Assembly: GCF_002795245.1 (NCBI RefSeq)
Contig: NZ_PGVG01000038.1
Span: 1 to 64,000, forward strand
Length of the DNA stretch: 64,000 nucleotides
Direction of reading: 5' to 3'
Source: Bradyrhizobium forestalis
GTDB lineage: Bacteria > Pseudomonadota > Alphaproteobacteria > Rhizobiales > Xanthobacteraceae
Positions 6,939 to 14,736 of this stretch are shown one piece after another (position 1 is the stretch's first letter; each line of letters opens with the position of its first letter). The notes under the pieces are model-generated. The model did no database searches, had not been told where the DNA came from, and worked only from the letters and a program-made list of their open reading frames with translations. The position numbers and the translations under genes were made by a program.

Positions 6939-7415
6939 TCAGCCAGCGCCGGCCGTCTCGAGTTTCTTTCTCCTGAGCCTCTTCTGCTCCTGCTCCTTCG
7001 TGAACTCGGGCTCAAGTGCCTTGAGCTTCTTGATCAGGCCGTTGAACGAATAGGCATTGTTGATCTGCCTTCCCTGTCCTGAGTATCTCGACTTCCGTTC
7101 GACTAACCCCAAATTTTCGAGCTCGGTCAGGTATCTCTGTATTTGCCGAGGCGTACGCCTCATCCGCCGAGCTATCGTATCCTTGGCAGGGTAAGGGTCG
7201 CGGTCCGCATCCCACCAGTGCTGAAAGATGTGCGCGAGCACATTGAACTGCATCGGTGTGATCTTCAGTTTTGCCTGGGCAAACAGGAGCAAGTTCGGAC
7301 AGGACATATACCCGAACTTCGCTACTTGTGGCGTCCACTTGTCCTCCACGCGCCTGCCGTTCTTCTTCGGCTGGAGCTGGACGACGTTGCTTGCGGTCTG
7401 TGTTTTCGTTTTCAT
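6939..7415 (-). CDS. Winged-helix/HTH protein, replication-initiator or regulator type
   Basis: 158 aa. The middle contains LKITPMQFNVLAHIFQHWWD followed by DTIARRMRRTPRQIQRYLTE (about 78-97) and LENLGLVERKSRY, a winged-helix pattern in which the recognition helix RTPRQIQRYL is followed by the wing. Such proteins occur as plasmid/phage replication-type or MarR-like DNA-binding proteins on mobile elements. Ends are highly charged: a Lys-rich N-terminus and QEQKRLRRKKLE at the C-terminus. It is the first gene of the same-strand unit that continues into the tRNA-like gene and Abi_C. Three GACAT-N2-ATGTC-like palindromes lie upstream, a possible autoregulatory operator set. Confidence 0.65.
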   Translation of the reverse strand: MKTKTQTASNVVQLQPKKNGRRVEDKWTPQVAKFGYMSCPNLLLFAQAKLKITPMQFNVLAHIFQHWWDADRDPYPAKDTIARRMRRTPRQIQRYLTELENLGLVERKSRYSGQGRQINNAYSFNGLIKKLKALEPEFTKEQEQKRLRRKKLETAGAG

Positions 7416-7474
7416 GATGCGAACATGCTCTCGTTGAAATGGACTTTCAATATGATGAAGCAGGGTAATGGGGA

Positions 7475-7614
7475 GACACCCATGTCCTGGCTACACTGGG
7501 TGTCTGTGTGCTAACTGTCCGCTGAGTGCTATTACGTGATAAGTGTTACTTCGTAGGACTTCTCTGCCTCGGGCGGAGAGACATCTATGTCGCTCCGGGG
7601 GAGACATCAATGTC
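7475..7614. promoter_or_regulatory. Three GACAT-N2-ATGTC-type palindromes upstream of the HTH gene
   Basis: Copies at 7475-7486 (gacacccatgtc, one arm imperfect), 7580-7591 (gacatctatgtc) and 7603-7614 (gacatcaatgtc). The first two are 105 bp apart and the last two 23 bp apart. They sit in the gene-free 7416-7642 stretch, where an HTH protein encoded next door could bind. No other gene is supported in this stretch. Confidence 0.4.
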
Positions 7615-7642
7615 GTCCCAAAAATATTGGATCGGTCAGTTT

Positions 7643-7843
7643 TCAGCGCTTCCAAGTGATAATCACGTCTTCATGGGACAGCCCGTCTTCCCACGAGAGT
7701 TGGATGCGGTGCGTGGTCGCCCCCATCCGGAAGACAAAAGCGCCAGGCCGATACAGCGCCTTGTCAAGACCGGTGCCGTTGATGTCATGGTCGGTCGCCA
7801 GCAGCGCGAACTCGAGGCCCTGTATGTCCAGGGTGATGCCCAT
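7643..7843 (-). CDS. Small hypothetical protein (66 aa)
   Basis: 66 aa beginning MGITLDIQGLEFALLATDHD; an in-frame GTG at 7867 would add eight residues. The composition (balanced, with FVFRMGATTHRIQLSWEDG) looks like a genuine folded protein rather than an antisense shadow, and no competing frame is better. No family recognised. It lies inside the repeat-flanked cassette, upstream of and on the same strand as the HTH gene. Confidence 0.45.
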   Translation of the reverse strand: MGITLDIQGLEFALLATDHDINGTGLDKALYRPGAFVFRMGATTHRIQLSWEDGLSHEDVIITWKR

Positions 7844-7892
7844 GATCTCGTCGCCGCCGGTCCTCACCAGTGGGAGGCCGTCTCAACGAAAA

Positions 7893-8048
7893 CTGCGAAA
7901 ACAACGCCGACATCAGTCGGATCAATGGGTTACGTATTTTCTCTTTTTCCGAATTAGCGATTGACTCGTCGGGCAAAACAGCGGCAGGATGGCATGATCA
8001 GGGAGAGGCTCACCGGGCGGTCGGTCGAACCTGAGCTCTGCGTCATAC
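7893..8048 (+). repeat. Right copy of the diverged direct repeat flanking the cassette
   Basis: Partner of 4920-5072; shares GCGAAAACAAC, TCAGTCGGATCAA, TTTTCCGAAT, CGTCGGGCAAAACAG and GATGGCAT in the same order and orientation. About 2.8 kb of lower-GC accessory sequence lies between the two copies. Confidence 0.7.
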
Positions 8049-8127
8049 GGCTCAGCGGGCGCAAGTCGGACGGCTTAGGGTCACTCACCATGTGCAGAGC
8101 TTGGCGGCCGATGGACACCGCCCCGCA

Positions 8128-9432
8128 TCAACGCTCGCGGAACGCCCGGGCCACCTGGTCCAAGAGGGGCTTGGTGAAATACGACAAGATGCTGCGATCG
8201 TAGGTTTTGGCAAAGACTTCCGCCGGCATGCCGGGCACGAGCTTGACGGTGCCGAGCCGTGCCAGCTCCTCGGGCATGATCGAGACACGTACCGTGTAGT
8301 AATTCTGACCCGTACGTTGGTCCGGCGTCACGTCGGCGGAGATACGGCTGACCTTGCCCTCGATCTCCGGCGTCGTGCGCTGGTTGAATGCAGAGAATCG
8401 CAGGCTTGCCGATTGACCGACGTATAGCTGGTCGATGTCGGCCGGAGAAACCTTGGCTTCCACCATCAACAGGTCGGCTTCCGGCACGATCAGCATGACG
8501 GGATCGGCCGGGCTTACCACGCCGCCGACCGTATGGACGTTGAGTTGATGAACCACGCCATCTTGCGGAGCACGTATGTCAACCCGCTTCAGCTGATCTT
8601 CGGCCGTCACCTTGCGCTCGATGAATTCGCCAATCTTGCCGTCGATCTCGCGCAATTCCTTGGCAACCTCGCTGCTGAGATCCTGGTCGATCTGCAGGAT
8701 CTGCAGCCCGATTTCGGTGACCTTGCCCTGGACCTGAGCCGTGGACGCGACCGACTGCGCGAGTTCGCCCTTGAGACGCGCGGCTTCGCGCTCCAGGAGG
8801 GTAAGACGGTTTATCTGGACGAGATTCTTCTCCCAGAGGCCGCGCACTCCGGTCAGTTCGCGCTGAATCAATTCGATCTCTTCCGCCTTGGCTTGCTGCA
8901 AAGCCGCATAGCCGCGGATCTCATCCTCGAGCTGCGCGATCCGCTGGCGAAGCTGGGATTTTTGGCCGCGACGCGCGGTGGCGCGCAACTCGAACAGCTT
9001 GCGTTCGCTGCCGAGCGCCGCGACGAATTCCGCAGAAGCGTTCTCGAGCAACTCCTGCGGAATGACGAGACTGTCGGCACCGTCTCGCTCGCTGGCAAGA
9101 CGAGCCTTGCGGGCGCGCATCTCGTCCAGTCCCTTGGCATAGATGGCGAGGCCGGCACGCAGGGCGGTTTCGTCGAGCCGCACCAATGTCTCACCGGCGC
9201 GAACATGGTCGCCTTCGCGAACCATCAGCTCTCCAACAACACCGCCGGTGAGATGCTGGACTTTCTTGACATTGGAGTCGACGACCACCGATCCGGCGGC
9301 GGTGACCGCTCCCGACAGCTCGGTGGTGGCGGCCCAGCCGCCGATCCCCGCGGTCAGCCCCGCCGCCAGAACGACGCCGGCAAGCAGATGATGGCGCATG
9401 CTGCGATCTTCGCCGGATGTCGCGGTGGTCAT
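8128..9432 (-). CDS. HlyD-family periplasmic adaptor of a type I secretion system
   Basis: 434 aa. One N-terminal transmembrane segment (LLAGVVLAAGLTAGIGGWAA, about residues 15-34) is followed by a lipoyl/barrel-sandwich half (VGELMVREGDHVRAGETLVR), a long coiled-coil hairpin rich in Glu/Arg (about 100-270), and the second lipoyl and beta-barrel half (IRAPQDGVVHQLNVHTVGG; PADIDQLYVGQSA). This is the membrane fusion component that links the ABC exporter to an outer membrane TolC-type channel. It overlaps the ABC exporter gene by 4 bp (ATGA arrangement), so the two are translationally coupled. No TolC gene is in the window. Confidence 0.9.
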   Translation of the reverse strand: MTTATSGEDRSMRHHLLAGVVLAAGLTAGIGGWAATTELSGAVTAAGSVVVDSNVKKVQHLTGGVVGELMVREGDHVRAGETLVRLDETALRAGLAIYAKGLDEMRARKARLASERDGADSLVIPQELLENASAEFVAALGSERKLFELRATARRGQKSQLRQRIAQLEDEIRGYAALQQAKAEEIELIQRELTGVRGLWEKNLVQINRLTLLEREAARLKGELAQSVASTAQVQGKVTEIGLQILQIDQDLSSEVAKELREIDGKIGEFIERKVTAEDQLKRVDIRAPQDGVVHQLNVHTVGGVVSPADPVMLIVPEADLLMVEAKVSPADIDQLYVGQSASLRFSAFNQRTTPEIEGKVSRISADVTPDQRTGQNYYTVRVSIMPEELARLGTVKLVPGMPAEVFAKTYDRSILSYFTKPLLDQVARAFRER

Positions 9433-11201
9433 GTGGATGCGGCCGGTTGTGGGACAACAACCTTGAACGGCGCGGCAGGCGGCCCAGCTTCCCGCCTCGC
9501 CACCAGCGACTGCACTTCCTCCTTGGACCCGAACGCCTGCTGCCTGCCATGGGCCATCGTCATGACGAAGTCCGCGGCAACCAGCGCGCTGGAACGATGT
9601 GCGACGATGACGACAACGCCGCCTCGGGCCCGAACGGAGAGAATTGCGCGCGTCAGGGCCTCCTCGCCCTCGATGTCCAGATTGGAATTGGGCTCGTCGA
9701 GCACGACCAGGAAGGGATTTCCATAGAGCGCGCGCGCGAGCGCAACGCGCTGCCTCTGCCCCGCCGACAATAGTGCGCCCTGTTCGCCGATCTGGGTGTT
9801 GTATCCATCGGGCAGGCTGACGATGAGCGGGTGGACGCCGGCGGCTTCGGCAGCGGCAAGGATCTGTTCCATCGAAGCGTCAGGTGCAAACCGTGCAATG
9901 TTCTCGGCGATGGTGCCCTCGAACAGTTCGACGTCCTGGGGCAGGTATCCAATGTGATTTCCCAGTGCGTCAGGCGACCATTGCTCGAGCGATGCACCGT
10001 CGAGCCGGATGACGCCGCGCGATGGCCGCCATGCGCCGACAAGGGCGCGCACCAGCGAGGATTTTCCCGAGCCGCTGGCGCCGACAATGCCAAGCCCGCT
10101 GCCTGCCTTCAGGTGAAAGCTGACATCGGCAACCAGGAGCTTTTCCGATCCAGGGGCCGCGACGGACAACTTGTCCACGACGAGGAATCGTGTCGGGGGC
10201 CGCAAAGGCAGTTTTTCAGGGGATGCTGGCAATGCCGCCATGAGCCCGGTGAGGCGCCGCCAGCTTTGGGCCGCGGCGATGAAATTCTTCCAGTTGCCGA
10301 TCGTGACATCCACCGGTGCAAGTGCGCGACCGGTCAGGATGGAACTGGCAATGATGATCCCGCCGGATGCTTCCTGTCGAATGACGAGATAGGCCCCAAC
10401 TCCGAGCACGGCCGATTGCAGCATCATGCGCAGCATCCGTCCGGTGACTCCGAAGCCTCCCGAGATATCGTTGGCGATCCTTTGCTGCCTGCGATGAGCA
10501 TCGCCCAGCTTGCGCCATCGCTCCAGAAACCGGGACGACATCGACATCGCGATCAGGACTTCCGCGTTGCGACGACTGGCTTCCGCAAGGCGGTTGCGTG
10601 CAGCGGCATAGCTCGACGCCTTCCGGACGGATTGCCGCGACAGCCGATCGGTCACCAGCGTCAACATCACCAGCGCGAGTGCGCCGCCGAGCGCTGTCGT
10701 GCCAATCAGCGGATGGAAAGCAAAGCAGATGGCGAGGTAGAACGGCAGCCAAGGCAGATCGAACAGGGCAGGCAGACCGGAGCCCGACATCACCGATCGA
10801 ATGGTGTCGACGTCGCGAACCGGCTGCAATCCGTCTCCGCCACTGCGTGTGCGAAGCGGAAGGCGAACCAACAAATCGTAGATGCGGTCACTGATGCGCC
10901 AGTCAATCTGGTTCCCGATGCGAACGAGCATTCGGCCGCGAACCACTTCCAATGTGCCCTGAAAGACGAACAGCAAGGCCGCAATGATCGTCAGGCCGGC
11001 CAGCGTGGATACGCTGCGGCCAGGCAGCACGCGATCATAGACCTCCAGCATGTAGAGGGAGCCGGTCAGGCTGAGGATGTTGATCAATCCGCTGAACGCT
11101 GCAATGCCCACCAGAGCCATGCGGCATGATCGAAGCGCGGCGCGCAGCTCCGATTCCACGTCCGTGGAAACGCCTGCTTGGTTAGCCAGCATCACACGCA
11201 A
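9429..11201 (-). CDS. Type I secretion ABC permease/ATPase (PrtD/HlyB type)
   Basis: 590 aa, a half-size exporter: membrane domain in the N-terminal ~320 residues, nucleotide-binding domain in the rest. Walker A GASGSGKSS, signature LSAGQRQRVALARAL and Walker B VVLDEPNSNLD are intact. There is no N-terminal peptidase C39-type domain, fitting export of RTX-type substrates with uncleaved C-terminal signals. It lies between the RTX protein gene (177 bp upstream, same strand) and hlyD (4-bp overlap), the classic substrate-exporter-adaptor order. The substrate is probably the RTX/PhoX protein next door. Confidence 0.92.
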   Translation of the reverse strand: MRVMLANQAGVSTDVESELRAALRSCRMALVGIAAFSGLINILSLTGSLYMLEVYDRVLPGRSVSTLAGLTIIAALLFVFQGTLEVVRGRMLVRIGNQIDWRISDRIYDLLVRLPLRTRSGGDGLQPVRDVDTIRSVMSGSGLPALFDLPWLPFYLAICFAFHPLIGTTALGGALALVMLTLVTDRLSRQSVRKASSYAAARNRLAEASRRNAEVLIAMSMSSRFLERWRKLGDAHRRQQRIANDISGGFGVTGRMLRMMLQSAVLGVGAYLVIRQEASGGIIIASSILTGRALAPVDVTIGNWKNFIAAAQSWRRLTGLMAALPASPEKLPLRPPTRFLVVDKLSVAAPGSEKLLVADVSFHLKAGSGLGIVGASGSGKSSLVRALVGAWRPSRGVIRLDGASLEQWSPDALGNHIGYLPQDVELFEGTIAENIARFAPDASMEQILAAAEAAGVHPLIVSLPDGYNTQIGEQGALLSAGQRQRVALARALYGNPFLVVLDEPNSNLDIEGEEALTRAILSVRARGGVVVIVAHRSSALVAADFVMTMAHGRQQAFGSKEEVQSLVARREAGPPAAPFKVVVPQPAAST

Positions 11202-11377
11202 TTACTCCGCGGCTTACGATGGGGTTGATCGTCTCGGACCGACCACGCTTCATCGAAGAAGCGATGGAGCTGCTTCTAACTGTCCATGATTCATGACAGC
11301 CGTTTGACAGCAGCAGAGGTGCGGGCCAGGAGCCCGGCACCTCCACATTGGGCGGTATCCTCGTCGGGCGACCGGCG

Positions 11378-13327
11378 TCAGACGAGATATTGGTGGATCA
11401 GCTGTAGCTGGCCACCTTCGACGAGCTCGCCTCCCACATTGAGGTGAGACTGCGTGTCGATCAGGTAGACGTTTTCCCCGGCGTTGCCGAGGATGTGCGA
11501 GACGTCGATGACCCCCGATGCCTCTTCGTCCTGGGTCAGGAAGTTTGCACCTCCCGTCACGAAGCGGCTTGCATCGTGCTGGGCGAGCTGTGTCAACGCG
11601 TCGGTCGCGGGATCGTATTGCCAGACCCTGCCGAGATGGGCGTTGTTGCCGACATCCTCGCAAAGAATGAGCTTGCCGTGCGAATCGACGGTGATGTTGT
11701 CGAGCATCTGCTGGCCTTCACTGCCGTTGAGCAGCAGCTTGATGGTGCCGCCAAGCTCGGGATGCGACGCGTCGGCGAAGTCCAGCGCCCACAGCTGGCT
11801 CGGCGCGTTGAACGCATTCGTCGTCACGAAGTAGAAGCGGTTGGGATTGAGGGTATCCCATGCGCCGTCCTCCGGCCGCAGGAAGGTCGTCACACCCGCA
11901 GCTTCACTGTCCGCGTCGATCTGCGCGCCGGTTTTGCCGCTGACATCGCCGAGGTCAATCATGGTGAAGGCGGACTTCTCGTCGGCACCAAGCGGACTGG
12001 TGTTGCTCTGCGCATTGTTCGCGGAACCCTCGAAGTCGGTGACGTGAATTCCGAGCAGATGGCCGCCGGTCAGCCCGGCTTTTTCGATGGCATTTCCGGT
12101 CGACTGCTTGGTGCCGGAATAGAAGTAGACTTGGCCGTTCTGGCCGTCATCCATCATGCCGACAACGGTCTTGTCCCCGGTATGCGCGTTGGCGACCACG
12201 TTCTCGTAGGCCATGTTGCCGAGCCAGGCCAGCTCGTAGCTGTTACCGTCCTGGGGGCCGCCGACGACATGGGCAAAAGCTCGTCCCTCGACGCCACCTT
12301 CTTCACCGTTGAGGTACAGCCTGCCGTCAAAGCCGAGCCCGGTCTGCGCATTGTAGAACGCGCCCGAATCGGCCAGATCGGCCGAACAGAACCGGTTGAA
12401 CGTCACCGGGCTGCCGCCGGCGTTGTGGTCGACATAGGTGCCGCCCTCGTACATCCAGACGTCATGGATGAGATCCTTGCCCGACAGGACCTGCAGCGTC
12501 GTCTTGTCAACGACCCACTCCGACACGAACGCGCCGGTGCCGCCATGAGCGCGGGCAATGCCCGCGGCTGCGGGAAGTTCATGGTTCATCAGCACGGTGA
12601 AGGTGCCGTCGCCATTGTCGAACGCGCCGAGGCCGTCCGGAATGCCGGCCATCTTGTAGCCGTTCACGCTGTCGCCGGTCGTCAGCAACGACTCGGTGTA
12701 GACGTGGGAGTCGCTGCTGAGCAGGTAGGGCGTCTGTGAGCTCGACGCGCCCTTCACCTCATCGGACACGATGAACTGCTCGGCGTGAAGATCAGAAATG
12801 CGGGCATGCTCGATGATGAGCTTGTCGCCACCACCGAGATCGATTTGAACGTCGTGGCCGATCTGGCGCGCGGAATTGATCAGCGCCTGAAAGGACGGAA
12901 TGTTGAAGTCGCGGACATCGACCCGGTCGCCGGCATCGAGATGCTCGATCGTGTCCACACCCATGCCCTGGCGAAACAGGAACTTGTCATTGCCCTGATC
13001 TCCGTCCAGTTGGTCCCGGCCCGCGCCGCCGATGAGCAGATCCCGGCCGCGGCCGCCATGCAGGTCGTCATTGCCATCGCCGCCGATCAGGGCGTCATTA
13101 CCGCTCTCGCCGAACAGCGTATCGTTTCCCTTGCCGCCGTCGATCCAATCATTGCCGCGGCCGCCGAAGGCGATGTCATTGCCGAGGCCCGCGACGATGG
13201 TATCATTGCCCTGGAACCCAAAGATGACGTCGCTCTGATCCGACCCTTGAATGGCGTCGTTTCCATTGGTCCCGAACTTGAATTTCTTGAAAGGATGATA
13301 ATCGCCGTGGTGGTGATGGTGCGACAT
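11378..13327 (-). CDS. RTX calcium-binding protein with PhoX-like (DUF839) domain, T1SS substrate
   Basis: 649 aa from the start at 13327, which follows a GGGAG ribosome site; upstream in-frame codons to 13645 look non-coding. It opens with a His-rich tag (MSHHHHHGDYHPF), then eight to ten nonapeptide RTX repeats of the GGxGND type (about residues 20-125, for example GGRGNDWIDGGKGNDTLFG), then a large PhoX/DUF839-like beta-propeller region (FTVLMNHELPAAAG; EDGAWDTLNPNRFYFVTT; KLILCEDVGNN). PhoX enzymes are calcium/iron-dependent phosphatases. Unusually the RTX block is N-terminal rather than next to the C-terminal secretion signal. The C-terminus GGQLQLIHQYLV could act as the T1SS signal. Phosphatase activity is inferred only. 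Confidence 0.85.
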   Translation of the reverse strand: MSHHHHHGDYHPFKKFKFGTNGNDAIQGSDQSDVIFGFQGNDTIVAGLGNDIAFGGRGNDWIDGGKGNDTLFGESGNDALIGGDGNDDLHGGRGRDLLIGGAGRDQLDGDQGNDKFLFRQGMGVDTIEHLDAGDRVDVRDFNIPSFQALINSARQIGHDVQIDLGGGDKLIIEHARISDLHAEQFIVSDEVKGASSSQTPYLLSSDSHVYTESLLTTGDSVNGYKMAGIPDGLGAFDNGDGTFTVLMNHELPAAAGIARAHGGTGAFVSEWVVDKTTLQVLSGKDLIHDVWMYEGGTYVDHNAGGSPVTFNRFCSADLADSGAFYNAQTGLGFDGRLYLNGEEGGVEGRAFAHVVGGPQDGNSYELAWLGNMAYENVVANAHTGDKTVVGMMDDGQNGQVYFYSGTKQSTGNAIEKAGLTGGHLLGIHVTDFEGSANNAQSNTSPLGADEKSAFTMIDLGDVSGKTGAQIDADSEAAGVTTFLRPEDGAWDTLNPNRFYFVTTNAFNAPSQLWALDFADASHPELGGTIKLLLNGSEGQQMLDNITVDSHGKLILCEDVGNNAHLGRVWQYDPATDALTQLAQHDASRFVTGGANFLTQDEEASGVIDVSHILGNAGENVYLIDTQSHLNVGGELVEGGQLQLIHQYLV

Positions 13328-13730
13328 GCTCTGCTCCCTGGCTGTTTGGCTTGGTACTGGCACGAACGCTCCGTTAACCAACGGCTGTGACGTTGGCGCG
13401 ACATCGATATGAACGGGCCGTACCTGCGTTTGACTCGAACTGATTGTTCGGCGACTTGTCCGGCTAGGGGTTGGAAGCGCAGTGGGGCACAGCCGTCGAC
13501 CAACTCCGCCCCAAGCTGTGGGCGGCCGGAATCGCAGCGATGCCTGGCCTCGCCTGGTACGCGCTAAGGCTTCGCCAGCTGCCGCAACGCGGGACCCGCT
13601 CGCGGATGGGAGCATCGCGCCGACGGACGGGACCTTTGCGCCCAACCGCCTCGGCCTCGTCGGTCACGCGGAGATACTGTCCAGGTGGCGCGGGATCAAC
13701 CGCGTCGAAATTGCCATGATGCCCGGCGCT
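13328..13730. other. 403-bp gene-free stretch between RTX and Usp genes
   Basis: Holds the presumed promoter and leader of the RTX gene. Open frames here (for example 13482-13745 on the plus strand) lack a ribosome site and protein-like composition. I see no repeat or RNA gene. Confidence 0.5.
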
Positions 13731-14576
13731 CTAATGAGCCATTAGAACAGGCAGATCCGCGTGCTCCAGGATATAGCTGGTTGCCCCGCCGAATATCATT
13801 TGCCGCAGCCGGGTGCGGGTGAAGGCTCCCTTGATCAAGAGATCGCAGCCTTCAGCTCTGGCGGCGTCGAGGACCGCCTCTCCGGTGTCGCGGTTCTCCA
13901 GTTCAACCCTTCTCACCTGGGCTGCAATGTCATTGTACCGCAGTTGCTGGACGATCTGATCGGCAGATGGTCCTGGCACTCCCTGGCCGCCAATAACGGT
14001 TAGGACCGATACCCTTTCGGCCAGACGAAGCAACGGCATGGCAAATGCGTTGGCCCGAGCTTGCTCGGTACTACCGTTCCAGTGGATCATGATGTTTGTC
14101 GCGATGCTTCTTGGTGCATTCAATGGCGTCAGCAGGACGGGCCTGCCGCTCTCAAACAGCGCGGATTCAATCGCGCGACGGTGAGGGCCCGCAGCATCAA
14201 TGTCAGACCGTGCCATCACGATCAGATCGAAAGCGCGCCCATAACTTCCGACAAAGTCTTCGCCCTCAGGCGCGGTCTCCAGCCAGCTGAAGCATGGTCT
14301 ATTCGATCCCGCAGTGGCTCGAGGAATATCGTGCTTCAGCATGAAGGCTTCGAAAAAATTGCGCATGTCGTTCAATTCGGCTTCGCTCTTTACCTCATAC
14401 GACTCCAAGAGAATGCCGGTGGCCAATTCCGCGGCTGCATATTGAGGGATGCCGAACCGGAGCGGAAAGCCTTCGATATAGGCGCCGGAACGTTGCGCGA
14501 GGCGTACGGCGACCTCGAGCGTGGATGTCATCATCGGAATATTTTGAAGCGGGACCAAGAGCGTCTTCATTTTCAA
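13731..14576 (-). CDS. Universal stress protein (two Usp-like halves)
   Basis: 281 aa, a tandem UspA arrangement. The N-terminal half starts MKMKTLLVPLQNIP and has a degenerate nucleotide site. The second half starts IMIHWNGSTEQARANAFAMP and ends CDLLIKGAFTRTRLRQMIFG followed by TSYILEHADLPVLMAH, the typical Usp G-2x-G-9x-G(S/T) type C-terminal loop in altered form. Cytoplasmic stress-response proteins of this class often bind ATP. It lies 160 bp downstream of the multi-GAF histidine kinase on the same strand, possibly under common stress control. Confidence 0.88.
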   Translation of the reverse strand: MKMKTLLVPLQNIPMMTSTLEVAVRLAQRSGAYIEGFPLRFGIPQYAAAELATGILLESYEVKSEAELNDMRNFFEAFMLKHDIPRATAGSNRPCFSWLETAPEGEDFVGSYGRAFDLIVMARSDIDAAGPHRRAIESALFESGRPVLLTPLNAPRSIATNIMIHWNGSTEQARANAFAMPLLRLAERVSVLTVIGGQGVPGPSADQIVQQLRYNDIAAQVRRVELENRDTGEAVLDAARAEGCDLLIKGAFTRTRLRQMIFGGATSYILEHADLPVLMAH

Positions 14577-14736
14577 CCCCCGGTGTTTTCGGTGAACATT
14601 GACGTAAAATGCCTGGTTTCACTTGGGATAGCGCCTACCATGATTTCACCCTGCGAGCCGTTGCGGTTTGTCATCGACAATGGTTGCGGTGATGCGACCT
14701 GCCGCGCCTCGACATCGGGCTCGTCGTCGACCACCA

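Noticed and set aside
7526..7957. Plus-strand frames at 7.5-8.0 kb
   Set aside because: They overlap the better minus-strand 66-aa frame and the direct repeat, and begin without a ribosome site.
12785..13390. Plus-strand frame across the RTX region and possible minisatellite/CRISPR
   Set aside because: The periodicity is the nonapeptide RTX repeat of the minus-strand gene; there are no identical repeats with unique spacers.
13482..13745. 87-codon plus-strand frame upstream of the Usp gene end
   Set aside because: No start signal and it runs into the antisense of the Usp stop; looks non-coding.
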